From positions 62,001 to 126,000 of the forward strand of contig NZ_FQUS01000002.1 of the NCBI RefSeq assembly GCF_900129315.1: a DNA stretch of 64,000 nt. Reading direction: 5' to 3'. This document shows, in pieces, positions 20,951 through 29,821 of the stretch (position 1 is the stretch's first letter; every line of letters begins with the position of its first letter). This DNA comes from Fodinibius roseus. GTDB lineage: Bacteria; Bacteroidota; Rhodothermia; Balneolales; Balneolaceae. The notes beneath the pieces were generated by a model. That model was not told the origin of the DNA. It made no database searches and saw only the letters and a list, made by a program, of their open reading frames with translations. The position numbers and the translations under genes were made by a program.

Positions 20951-21666
20951 CCTCTCATAATGTTCAAAAATTTCTTCACCGTTGTTTCCAGCCCGTCATA
21001 GAGCGCCGACGAAACGAGCGCGTGCCCGATGCTGATATCGTTGAGGTGCGGCACGGTTTCCACCAGCGGTCCCAGGTTATCCAGGTTCAGCCCGTGTCCG
21101 GCATTGACCTCCATGCCCAGCTCGTGCGCCAGCACGGCTCCCTCTTTCAGCCGGCGCAGCTCATGCCGGCGGGCTTCTTCGGTTTCCGCGTTGGCGTAGG
21201 TCCCGGTATGCAGCTCGATCATGTCGGTCCCCAGCTCGCCGGCCAGCTCGATATCTTCCCTGTTCGGATCGATAAAGAGGCTGATCCTGATATCGGTTTC
21301 CCGGAACCGGGGGAATACGCGCTGTTGAAAGTCGTCGAATACCTTTTCCATCCGCAAGCCGCCCTCGGTGGTCAGCTCCTCCCGGCTTTCGGGGACGAGG
21401 GTGACCAGGTGTGGGTTGATTTCCGTGGAAATATCCAGCATCTCTTCGCTGGCGGCCATCTCAAAATCCAGGGATCCCGTCACGCTCTCCTTTAACGCAT
21501 AGACATCGTCATCACGAATATGCCGGCGGTCGCCGCGCAGGTGGAAAACGATGCCTGCCGCCCCGGCTTTTTCACAAACGGCCGCCGCTTTTACCGGGTC
21601 CGGATACCCTTCGCCCCGGGCATTCCGGAGCGTGGCAACATGATCAATATTCACCAAAAGTTGCAT
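20944..21666 (-). CDS. pdxJ: Pyridoxine 5'-phosphate synthase
   Basis: TIM-barrel enzyme closing the pyridoxine ring in DXP-dependent vitamin B6 synthesis. 240 residues, normal length. Signature blocks are the N-terminal NIDHVATLRNARG, the phosphate/active-site region FHLRGDRRHI, EIHTG-type LHTGTYAN and the glycine-rich NAGHGLNLDN. The stop codon lies inside repeat copy C, so the repeat contributes the final codon. Divergent from the NlpC/P60 gene; the 92-bp space between holds both promoters. Confidence 0.96.
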   Translation of the reverse strand: MQLLVNIDHVATLRNARGEGYPDPVKAAAVCEKAGAAGIVFHLRGDRRHIRDDDVYALKESVTGSLDFEMAASEEMLDISTEINPHLVTLVPESREELTTEGGLRMEKVFDDFQQRVFPRFRETDIRISLFIDPNREDIELAGELGTDMIELHTGTYANAETEEARRHELRRLKEGAVLAHELGMEVNAGHGLNLDNLGPLVETVPHLNDISIGHALVSSALYDGLETTVKKFLNIMRGG

Positions 21667-21758
21667 AGTTCAATAGCTGCTTTCATTTTGTCATTGTAAT
21701 TATGCCTTTAAATATAGATTATTTAGGGGAGTAGTTTAAGTTCTAAATCATCCGTTTT

Positions 21759-22319
21759 ATGGTATCTGCGAAGAAAACAGTGATTTTGTTGTGTGTGGCA
21801 GCGCTCTCATCCGGGTGCGGAGCGGTCAAACAGTCCGCCCGCCCGCCGTCCGCTATAACGGCATCCGGCGGCGGCAATGCCCCCGATAGTGCTGCCGCGG
21901 GGGACAGAGAATCGTTCCGTCCGCCGTCCGCCATGAACGTGTCTGTGGTGAATAGCACCCGGGCTTCGCTGATGCAGGCCTACCGGGAATGGAAGGGAAC
22001 GCCCTACCGCCTCGGAGGCGCATCGGAAAGCGGGGTGGACTGCTCCATGTTCATCAATATCGTTTTCGCGGATTACTTCGATATGGACCTGCCCACCAAT
22101 ACCAGAACCCAGCTTAATGTCGGGGAGGGAGTTCGCAGAACCGCGGTGCGGACCGGCGATCTTATTTTCTTCCGGACCGGCCGGAACAGGCTGCATGTCG
22201 GTATTATGGTAGACCGGGAGGAATTTTTACACGCTTCCACCTCGCGGGGGGTCACCATCAGCGAGCTGTCCCGGGAATACTGGGCGAATCGATACCTGGC
22301 CGCACGCAGGGTTTTATAG
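21759..22319 (+). CDS. NlpC/P60 family lipoprotein (peptidoglycan endopeptidase)
   Basis: Predicted outer-membrane lipoprotein of 186 residues with signal peptide and lipobox LSSGC (Cys at about 20). A short Ser/Ala/Pro-rich linker precedes the NlpC/P60 cysteine peptidase domain: ACREWKGTPYRLGG-type start (AYREWKGTPYRLGG), catalytic Cys in SGVDCSMF, catalytic His in RLHVGIMV, and the downstream HASTSRGV block. Members cut D-Glu-mDAP links, like E. coli Spr/MepS. Single gene, divergent from pdxJ. Confidence 0.92.
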   Translation: MVSAKKTVILLCVAALSSGCGAVKQSARPPSAITASGGGNAPDSAAAGDRESFRPPSAMNVSVVNSTRASLMQAYREWKGTPYRLGGASESGVDCSMFINIVFADYFDMDLPTNTRTQLNVGEGVRRTAVRTGDLIFFRTGRNRLHVGIMVDREEFLHASTSRGVTISELSREYWANRYLAARRVL

Positions 22320-22524
22320 GAGAATATTATGGGGGTATCATGAGGGAGCGATAAATACCGGGATGCTCTTTCCAATAAGGCAATTTCTGTTATATTATAC
22401 CGGTAGTCGGACCCGGGAATGGTAGTGAAAGCCAGACGATTTGCGTCCGGTTTTGCTGAGTTCGACCGGCTGCCGGGATCGTTCACATTCAAATTATTCA
22501 GCTAACCCAATTTTATTCATATTT

Positions 22525-23664
22525 ATGTATTCATATCTTCGCCGGGCCGCCCTTTGTTTGATCATCATCAGCTTTATCTCGTGTGCGGAAGACTCCCCGG
22601 AGTACGTGCCCGTAGAACAGGCGGATTTTCAGGTGCAGCATGAGGGCAAGCAGATTGACCTGTACACCCTGGAAAACGAGCAGGGGATGAAGGTTCAGAT
22701 TACCAACTACGGGGGCAAGATCGTGTCGCTGCTGGTGCCCGACCGCGACGGAACGCTGGGGGATGTGGTGCTGGGATACGAAACCGCCCAGGAGTACCTC
22801 GACGGCATTGCTTCGCTCGGGGCTACGATGGGACGCTATGCCAACCGCATTGCCCAGGCACAGTTTATGCTCGACGACAGCACCTATCACCTGGACAAGA
22901 ACAATGGGGAGCACTCTATCCACGGGGGGACCGAAGGATTTCGGCACCAGGTGTGGGACGCCCGGCAGGTGGACGGGCAGACGCTGGAGCTGAGCTATTT
23001 TTCCGAAGACGGGGAGGGGGGCTATCCCGGAAACCTCGAAGTGACGGTCGTCTATACCGTGACGGATAACAATGAGCTCAAGCTGGAGTACTCAGCCAGC
23101 ACCGACAAGCCCACCATCTTGAATATGACCAATCACGCATTCTTTAACCTGGCCGGCGAAGGCAGCGGCGATATCCTGGATCACGAGCTTTATGTGGACG
23201 CCGACCGGTACACTCCCGTGGACTCAACGGCCATACCCACCGGAGAGCTGCGGGAGGTGGAGGGAACGCCTTTCGACTTTACCGAGATGACCCCCATCGG
23301 CGCGCGCATCGATGCGGACAACCGGCAGCTCGGGCATGTGGGAGGCTACGATCACAACTTTGTGTTGAACAAGGACGGCGGAGAACTGGCGCTGGCTGCG
23401 CGACTGTCGGAGCCGGCGACGGGACGCGTTATGGAGGTCTTTACCACCGAGCCCGGACTGCAGGTGTATACGGCCAACTCCCTGACCGGCGAAGGCAGCC
23501 AGGTGGGGAAAGGGGGACATCCCTACGGTCCCCGGTCCGCCGTCTGCCTGGAAACCCAGCACTTTCCCGACGCCCCGCACCACCCTAACTTCCCCTCCAC
23601 CCGTATCACCCCGGAAGAGGGATACGAGTCCACTACCATCTATAAATTCTCTACCGCCGAATAG
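22525..23664 (+). CDS. galM: Galactose mutarotase (aldose 1-epimerase), predicted lipoprotein
   Basis: Interconverts alpha and beta aldoses. 379 residues from ATG 22525; the frame is open further upstream but this start gives a lipoprotein signal peptide with ISFISC lipobox. Aldose-1-epimerase blocks: VQITNYGGKIVSLLVPDR, LGATMGRYANRIA, catalytic His in TNHAFFNLAG, GGYDHNFVL, and the catalytic Glu near VCLETQHFPDAPHHPNFP. Periplasmic GalM lipoproteins are common in Bacteroidota. The 205 bp upstream and 204 bp downstream hold no gene or terminator that I can recognise. Confidence 0.93.
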   Translation: MYSYLRRAALCLIIISFISCAEDSPEYVPVEQADFQVQHEGKQIDLYTLENEQGMKVQITNYGGKIVSLLVPDRDGTLGDVVLGYETAQEYLDGIASLGATMGRYANRIAQAQFMLDDSTYHLDKNNGEHSIHGGTEGFRHQVWDARQVDGQTLELSYFSEDGEGGYPGNLEVTVVYTVTDNNELKLEYSASTDKPTILNMTNHAFFNLAGEGSGDILDHELYVDADRYTPVDSTAIPTGELREVEGTPFDFTEMTPIGARIDADNRQLGHVGGYDHNFVLNKDGGELALAARLSEPATGRVMEVFTTEPGLQVYTANSLTGEGSQVGKGGHPYGPRSAVCLETQHFPDAPHHPNFPSTRITPEEGYESTTIYKFSTAE

Positions 23665-23868
23665 AGAGAGGGTGGCCGGAGCCCAGTGCCGCCGGGGAGC
23701 ATGAGGGGCCTGCAGCCGGGAGGACCTCCTCTTTTGTGTATAGTTGAGTAATAGTTTGGAGTTTGAATGGTATGTGAAGAATGAGTTTGTGGAAAGAACG
23801 TTTGCTGAGGCGGCCGTGTTTAGCCATATTCAATACCTGTCAGTATTATTCATTAATCAGCGGATGTT

Positions 23869-25506
23869 ATGAGTGACAACCCAGCACCTACCGGTCTTAC
23901 TGATGAACTGCTGCATTTTCTAAAGCGTCCCGGTTCCTATCCCCATGCCCCCCGGGAAGTCCGCCATATTCAAACCCATATTTCCCACGTGTTTATCGTC
24001 CCCCCGTATGTCTACAAGCTGAAGAAACCGGTTGATTTCGGGTTTCTGGACTACAGCAGCCTCGCAAAACGGCGGACATACTGCCACCGCGAGGTGCAGC
24101 TCAACCGGCGGCTTACCGAGGATATCTATCTCGGGGTGGTGGGTATCGCCCGGCGGGAGGGGGAAAGAGGCTATCTGATCGGGTCCGTGGACCAGGGTAT
24201 GGATATGGATCCGGATTCCGGTTCCGTGGTCGAGTATGCCGTCAAGATGCGGAAGCTTTCCGAGGAATATTTTTTGCATTCCTATATTGAAGAGGGACGT
24301 CTGACCAACCGGCACCTCGACCGTGTGGCCGGGAGGCTGGCCCGCTTTTATACCGGCCAGCAGCAGAGCGACGAGCTCTCCGAGTGGGGGGCGATGGAGC
24401 AGGTGAAGGTCAATACCGACGAGAATTTTAGCCAGACGAAACGATTTATCGGCGAGACCATTGAAGGAGATACCTTCCGGGCGATTCGGCAGTATACCGG
24501 GGACTATTACCGGGGGCACGGGGACCTGTTCCAAAAACGCCGGGAAGAGGGGCGCATCGTCGACGGTCACGGGGACCTTCATCTCGAGCATATCTATATT
24601 ACCCCGGAGAAGGTGATGGTCTATGACTGTATTGAATTCAACGACCGCTTCCGGTACGGCGATCTGGCGGCCGACCTGGCCTTTCTGGCGATGGACCTGG
24701 ATTTTAACGGCTGCTGGCGGGAACAGCGCTATTTTGTGTCCCGCATGGCCGGGAAACTGGGTGACAGCGATTTGGAGCGGATCATCACTTTTTATAAATG
24801 CTACCGGGCGTATGTCAAAGGCAAGGTCAAAAGCCTGCAGAGCACCGAGGAGGAAGTGCCCCCGGAGGAGCGCGAAAAAGCGGCCGGTCTTGCTTCCCGC
24901 TACTTCAGCCTGTCGCTGCGCTATGCCCTGCTGGGTTCTGATGCGGTGGTGGTGATTTTCATGGGGCGGGTAGGGACCGGCAAGAGCACCCTGTCCGGGT
25001 GGTTGTCGGACCGGCTGAAGGTCAGCCGCTACTCCTCGGATCACATTCGCAAGCGGTCGATGGGCCTGCCGCTCACCGATCGCACGCCCGAGGACCAGCG
25101 TCCGAAGCTCTATTCAAGGGAAATGTCAGAGCACACCTACGGGGTGCTGGGGGAACAAGCCGCAGGCAGCGATGAGAACACCGTGATTCTGGATGCGACC
25201 TACAGCAAAAGGGAAGACCGGGAACGACTGGTGGAGAAGCTGGAATCCAGCGGACGCGATTACCTGTTTGTGGAGGCGCGGTGCCCCGACGAGACCATTA
25301 AGGAACGCCTGCGGAGGCGAGAGGAGCAGAGCGGGGTGGTCTCCGACGCGCGATTGGAGGATTTTGACAAGCTCAGCAAGGCCTATGAACCACCCGCCGA
25401 ACTGGATGATTCCCATCTGATTCCGGTCGACACCAACCAGTCCATCGAAGACAGTATCCGGGAGTTGGCTAATCGACTCGCCGGGCGAAACATAAAAGCT
25501 AATTAA
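23869..25506 (+). CDS. Phosphotransferase-like / P-loop kinase fusion (COG2187 + COG0645 type)
   Basis: Two-domain cytoplasmic protein of 545 residues. The N-terminal half resembles aminoglycoside/choline-kinase-type phosphotransferases: Brenner-type motif VDGHGDLHLEH near 230-240 and DCIEFNDRFRYGDLAADLA near 250-268. The C-terminal half is a P-loop kinase with GRVGTGKST at 366-374 and a later ILDATYSKREDRER. This fusion is known as a conserved uncharacterised family; the substrate is unknown. The stop is 22 bp before the next gene, suggesting co-transcription. Confidence 0.85.
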   Translation: MSDNPAPTGLTDELLHFLKRPGSYPHAPREVRHIQTHISHVFIVPPYVYKLKKPVDFGFLDYSSLAKRRTYCHREVQLNRRLTEDIYLGVVGIARREGERGYLIGSVDQGMDMDPDSGSVVEYAVKMRKLSEEYFLHSYIEEGRLTNRHLDRVAGRLARFYTGQQQSDELSEWGAMEQVKVNTDENFSQTKRFIGETIEGDTFRAIRQYTGDYYRGHGDLFQKRREEGRIVDGHGDLHLEHIYITPEKVMVYDCIEFNDRFRYGDLAADLAFLAMDLDFNGCWREQRYFVSRMAGKLGDSDLERIITFYKCYRAYVKGKVKSLQSTEEEVPPEEREKAAGLASRYFSLSLRYALLGSDAVVVIFMGRVGTGKSTLSGWLSDRLKVSRYSSDHIRKRSMGLPLTDRTPEDQRPKLYSREMSEHTYGVLGEQAAGSDENTVILDATYSKREDRERLVEKLESSGRDYLFVEARCPDETIKERLRRREEQSGVVSDARLEDFDKLSKAYEPPAELDDSHLIPVDTNQSIEDSIRELANRLAGRNIKAN

Positions 25507-25527
25507 CATAACGGATTATTGATATTT

Positions 25528-26817
25528 ATGGGTTCACATTTTAACTACACCACGGCCGAAGAAGCGGTAACACTCATCAATTCCGGCGACCGCGTTTTTG
25601 TTCACAGCGTCGCGGCCGCCCCGCAGACCCTGGTTAACGCCATGACAGAGCGGGCGCCGGAGCTGGAAGATATCGAAGTCATTCACCTGCATACCGAAGG
25701 CGACGCGCCCTACGTCCGACCGGAATACAGCGACACCTTCAGCACGAACGCCCTCTTTGTCGGCGCCAATGTCCGCAAAGCCGTAAACGAGGGCAGTGCC
25801 GACTACCTGCCGATATTCCTCAGCGAGGTGCCCGGCCTGTTTCGCAGGGACATTCTGCCGATCGACATGGCCCTGGTGCAGGTTTCCCCGCCCGACCGGC
25901 ACGGGTACTGCTCGCTGGGGGTCTCGGTGGATGCTTCGCGCGCAGCCCTGCAGTGTGCCAGGAAGGCGATTGCGCTGGTCAACCCGAATATGCCCCGCAC
26001 CCACGGGGACGGCATCTTTCACGCCAGCCGCTTCAATGCGCTGGTAAAAACCGATGAGCCGCTTCACGAGCTCACCATTCCCGTCCCCAACGAAGTGGAG
26101 CAGCAGATCGGCAACAACTGCGCCGAACTGGTTGAAGACGGGGCCACCCTCCAGATGGGCATAGGGGCCATACCCAACGCCGTGCTGAAGTCCCTCGAGA
26201 ACCACCGGGATCTCGGCATCCACACCGAGATGTTCAGCGACGGGGTGATCGACCTGGTGGAAAAGGGCGTTATAAACGGCAAGAAGAAGGCCAAGCATCC
26301 CGAAAAGATCGTCGCCAGCTTTGTGATGGGAAGCCGCCGGCTCTACGACTTTGTGGATGACAATCCCATGCTGGCCATGCTGGATGTGGCCTACGTGAAT
26401 GATACCGCGGTGATCCGGGAGAACCCGAAAGTGACGGCCATCAACAGCGCCGTGGAAGTCGATATCACGGGACAGGTGTGTGCGGACTCGATCGGCACGT
26501 ATCACTACTCGGGGGTGGGGGGACAAATGGACTTTATCCGCGGGGCTTCGCTCAGCGAGGGCGGGAAGCCCATTATTGCGCTGCCATCCACCACCAGCCG
26601 GGGAGAGAGCAAGATCGTATCGCAGCTGAAACCGGGAGCGGGCGTGGTCACCACCCGGGCGCACGTGCATTTTGTGGTCACCGAGTACGGCATCGCCAAC
26701 CTCTACGGCAAGAACCTGCACCAGCGGGCCCAGGCGCTTATCCGGATCGCCCATCCCGACCACCGGGAAGAGCTGTCCAAAGCCGCCCGCGAGCGGTTCA
26801 ACCAGTTTGAGGGGTGA
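25528..26817 (+). CDS. Acetyl-CoA hydrolase / 4-hydroxybutyrate CoA-transferase family protein
   Basis: Class I CoA-transferase of the Cat1/acetyl-CoA hydrolase family, 429 residues from ATG 25528. Family motifs: VQVSPPDRHGYCSLGVSVD, QMGIGAIPNAVL, the catalytic glutamate in GIHTEMFSDGVID, and GGQMDFIRGASLSEGGKPI followed by a C-terminal VVTEYGIANLYGK. It probably moves CoA between acetate and short acyl groups in the cytoplasm, or hydrolyses acyl-CoA. An upstream TTG (25519) is possible but less likely than the ATG. Confidence 0.9.
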   Translation: MGSHFNYTTAEEAVTLINSGDRVFVHSVAAAPQTLVNAMTERAPELEDIEVIHLHTEGDAPYVRPEYSDTFSTNALFVGANVRKAVNEGSADYLPIFLSEVPGLFRRDILPIDMALVQVSPPDRHGYCSLGVSVDASRAALQCARKAIALVNPNMPRTHGDGIFHASRFNALVKTDEPLHELTIPVPNEVEQQIGNNCAELVEDGATLQMGIGAIPNAVLKSLENHRDLGIHTEMFSDGVIDLVEKGVINGKKKAKHPEKIVASFVMGSRRLYDFVDDNPMLAMLDVAYVNDTAVIRENPKVTAINSAVEVDITGQVCADSIGTYHYSGVGGQMDFIRGASLSEGGKPIIALPSTTSRGESKIVSQLKPGAGVVTTRAHVHFVVTEYGIANLYGKNLHQRAQALIRIAHPDHREELSKAARERFNQFEG

Positions 26818-26963
26818 AGAAAAAGTCTCTGCAGGGGAATCCTTTCGTAGTACAAGACGTCAAGACGGAACGTTGGATTTCAAGCATTCAAGGCATCAAA
26901 AAAAAAGACATTTGATACACTTGTAGTGTAAGGCGCTTGATGTTCCGAATGGTGAAGTCGAAG

Positions 26964-29039
26964 CTAATTCTCCATCTTGAGAAATCGGGCATTGACAGCT
27001 ACAATGACGGTACTCAGCGACATCAGGATAGCACCCAGTGCTGGACTCAGGATGACGCCCCAGGCATACATCACGCCGGCAGCCAAAGGAATGGCCCCGA
27101 TATTGTACCCGGAGGCCCACCACAGGTTCTGCACCATTTTCCGGTAGGTGGATTTGGAGAGTTTGATCAGCGCGGTAACGTCCTCGGGATTGTTCTTCAC
27201 AAGCACGATATCCCCGGTTTCCACGGCGACATCCGAACCTGCACCGATCGCAATACCGACATCGGCCTGCGCCAGTGCAGGGGCATCATTGACCCCGTCC
27301 CCGGTCATGGCAACGTTCTTGCCCTGCTGCTGGACCTCTTTTACCTTGTCGGCCTTTTCATCGGGCAACACTTCAGCAAACACCTGATCGATACCGAGCT
27401 CCCGGGCCACATAATCAGCAGTCTGCCGGTTGTCCCCGGTAAGCATGATACACTCGATGCCCATATCGTGCAGCGCATCGATCGCATTCCTGGATGAGGC
27501 GCGGATTTCATCTCCCAGGGCCACCGCTCCTGCCAGGGCCTCTTCGATGATCACAAACACCACCGTTTTTCCCTGGCTTGAAATCTCTTCGACGTCTGCT
27601 TCCGGGTAGTTCATTTTCTGTTCCCGGATGTAGCCCGGGCTCACCACCTTCACCGCTTTGCCGTTCACCTTCCCCTCAATCCCTTTCCCGGTGATGGAGT
27701 TGAATTCCTCCGGCTCCCAGGTTTCATCCGCTTTCTCCAGGATGCCTTTGGCCAGCGGGTGTTCGGAGTTTTTCTCCAGGGACGCCGCGTATTTCAGGAT
27801 CTCCGCGTCGGAATGATCACTCCCGAAATTCAGGATGTCGGTGACGGTAAAGGTACCCTCGGTAAGCGTGCCGGTTTTATCGAAAATAACGGCATCCAGG
27901 TTGCGGGCCTGCTCGAAAGCGGCCCGGTCGCGAATCAGAAAGCCGTTGGTGGCGGCGATGCTCGTAGATCGTGAGACCACCAGCGGAATCGCCAGTCCGA
28001 GGGCGTGGGGACAGGTAATGACCATCACGGCAACGGTGCGGTTCATGGCAAAATCAAAACTCTGCCCGGTAAAGAATATCCACGCCCCGAAGGTCAGGAG
28101 TCCGGCGGTAATCGCTACGATCGTCAGCCAGAAAGCGGCGCGGTTGGCCAGGTCCTGGGTGCGGGATTTGCTTTCCTGCGCCTCTCGCACCAGGCTGATC
28201 ACCTGGGATAAAAAGGAGTCGTCCCCGGTCTTGGATATTTGTACGGTGACCGAGCCTTTTTCATTGACCGAGCCCCCGATGACCTCGTCGTCTTTTTGCT
28301 TGCTTACCGGCTTGGATTCCCCGGTGAGCATCGCTTCATTGACGCTCGTTTCCCCTTTCACCACAATACCGTCTGCCGGAATCTTCTCCCCCGGCTTAAT
28401 CAGAACCTTGTCCCCTTCCTGCAGCTCCTCAACAGGAACATCTTCGGTGGATCCGTCCTCGTTCACCTTATGGGCCTCTCCGGGAATCAAGGCAGCCAAT
28501 TCTTCCAGCGCCGAGGAAGCGCTCATCACCGATTTCATTTCTATCCAGTGGCCCAGCAGCATGATGCCCACCAGTGTGGAAAGCTCCCAGTACAGCAGGT
28601 CCCCCTCAAAGCCGAATACCACAGCCGTGCTGTAGAGATACGCAATGGAGATCGCCAACCCGATCAGCGTCATCATCCCCGGCTGTCTCTTTTTGAGCTC
28701 ATCGGCCAAACCGGTTAGAAAGGGCCAGCCGCCGAAGAAATACACCACCGTTGAGAGCGCAGCGAGAATCCAGGTGTCCCCGGCAAACCGCCAGTCGACC
28801 CCCAGAAACTGTTGAATCATGGGGGAGAGCGCCATGATGGGGATCGTTAAGGCGAGCACCCACCAAAAGCGGAATTTAAAATCCTCCACCATCATTTTGT
28901 GATGTTCGTGATGGGAATGCCCTCCATCACCGTGATCATGATCATGGTGGCTCTCCTGTTCGTCATGCCCGGTGTGATTGTGATCATGAGCATCCTCATG
29001 ATCGTTATGCTCGTGGTTTTTATGCTGATCGTGATTCAT
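26964..29039 (-). CDS. copB: Copper/heavy-metal P-type ATPase, CopB type
   Basis: Integral membrane metal exporter, 691 residues. The N-terminus (1-48) is a His/Asp-rich metal-binding tail with no CxxC domain. The transmembrane metal site is CPH (343-345), the P1B-3/CopB class, not the CPC of CopA. TGES (239-242), phosphorylation site DKTGT (387-391), and GDGVND in the hinge are present. Eight membrane helices fit. The gene stands alone; two palindromes upstream (29088-29132) may be its operator. CopB-class pumps are reported to export copper or silver; the exact metal is not set by sequence. Confidence 0.93.
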   Translation of the reverse strand: MNHDQHKNHEHNDHEDAHDHNHTGHDEQESHHDHDHGDGGHSHHEHHKMMVEDFKFRFWWVLALTIPIMALSPMIQQFLGVDWRFAGDTWILAALSTVVYFFGGWPFLTGLADELKKRQPGMMTLIGLAISIAYLYSTAVVFGFEGDLLYWELSTLVGIMLLGHWIEMKSVMSASSALEELAALIPGEAHKVNEDGSTEDVPVEELQEGDKVLIKPGEKIPADGIVVKGETSVNEAMLTGESKPVSKQKDDEVIGGSVNEKGSVTVQISKTGDDSFLSQVISLVREAQESKSRTQDLANRAAFWLTIVAITAGLLTFGAWIFFTGQSFDFAMNRTVAVMVITCPHALGLAIPLVVSRSTSIAATNGFLIRDRAAFEQARNLDAVIFDKTGTLTEGTFTVTDILNFGSDHSDAEILKYAASLEKNSEHPLAKGILEKADETWEPEEFNSITGKGIEGKVNGKAVKVVSPGYIREQKMNYPEADVEEISSQGKTVVFVIIEEALAGAVALGDEIRASSRNAIDALHDMGIECIMLTGDNRQTADYVARELGIDQVFAEVLPDEKADKVKEVQQQGKNVAMTGDGVNDAPALAQADVGIAIGAGSDVAVETGDIVLVKNNPEDVTALIKLSKSTYRKMVQNLWWASGYNIGAIPLAAGVMYAWGVILSPALGAILMSLSTVIVAVNARFLKMEN

Positions 29040-29089
29040 GGAATATCCCTCAGTCGTAGTTGAATTATCGTGTGGCCATGATGCTCTAT

Positions 29090-29132
29090 GTTACGGGGTA
29101 ACGCAACTTCACTCCCAATGTAACGCGTTACA
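29090..29132. promoter_or_regulatory. Twin palindromes upstream of copB, candidate metal-responsive operator
   Basis: Upstream of the ATPase start lie GTTACGGGGTAAC (5-bp arms, 3-nt centre, 29090-29102) and the perfect 14-bp palindrome TGTAACGCGTTACA (29119-29132). Both carry the GTTAC/GTAAC half-site, with centres about 30 bp (three helical turns) apart. This spacing suits a dimeric repressor or activator. No regulator gene is adjacent. The rest of 29133-29470 holds no recognisable gene, apart from a 21-codon frame at 29408-29473. Confidence 0.5.
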
Positions 29133-29470
29133 AGCGGGGATGCATTACGGTATTATGGATCATTGTTATAAAATTTTTGGGGGGTTTGGCACCAGATCCA
29201 GCGAATCAACAAATCCGGGGACATGCTGGGTATTACCCTGGAGGATCATATTATACTGACGGCTGATTATTATGTTTTACGGCTGGCAAAGGGGGATACT
29301 ATAATTCGGTTTATACCAGCAAAGGGAAAGGAATACCTTCTCTTTTAGGTTAGGATTTCTTTTTTTGCTTGTTCCCTTTTCAGTCCTTAGAATGGGATAA
29401 ACAAAATGTTGGATGTCTATTCCCCCTACAAAGAAGTGCTTGCTTTACTTAAAGATGAGATAAGATTTTG

Positions 29471-29818
29471 ATGAATCGGCTAGACGATCTTAAAGAAAAA
29501 CTACAGGAATTTAATAGGGAACGGGATTGGGATCAGTTTCATTCTCCCAAAAATATAGCCATGGCATTGTCAGTAGAAGCCAGTGAAATTGTCGAGATAT
29601 TCCAGTGGATGCAGGAAGAACAGAGCTATGATCTAGAACGTGATGAGAAAGAAAAACTGGAAGAAGAGTTGGGTGATGTGTTTCTATACCTGCAACTGCT
29701 GGCCTCAAAATATGATATTGATTTACTGGAAGTAGCAAGAAAGAAATTGGCTAAAAACAAAAAAAAGTATCCTGTTAATAAAGCAAAGGGTTCATCAAAG
29801 AAATATGCAGAGCTTTAA
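29471..29818 (+). CDS. MazG-like nucleotide pyrophosphohydrolase
   Basis: All-alpha NTP pyrophosphatase of the MazG/RS21-C6 type, 115 residues. The metal-binding pattern is visible as EASEIVEIFQW and EEELGDVFLYLQLLA (the ExxE...ExxD signature), with an N-terminal FNRERDWDQFHSPKN block typical of the dCTPase-like branch. Such enzymes hydrolyse (d)NTPs to monophosphates. The stop is 3 bp before the next gene, so the two are one operon. AT content is higher than in the core genes, consistent with acquired DNA. Confidence 0.88.
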   Translation: MNRLDDLKEKLQEFNRERDWDQFHSPKNIAMALSVEASEIVEIFQWMQEEQSYDLERDEKEKLEEELGDVFLYLQLLASKYDIDLLEVARKKLAKNKKKYPVNKAKGSSKKYAEL

Positions 29819-29821
29819 CAG

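Noticed and set aside
29408-29473. 21-codon frame just upstream of the MazG-like gene
   Set aside because: Too short and no clear start signal; might be a remnant, but no evidence of function.
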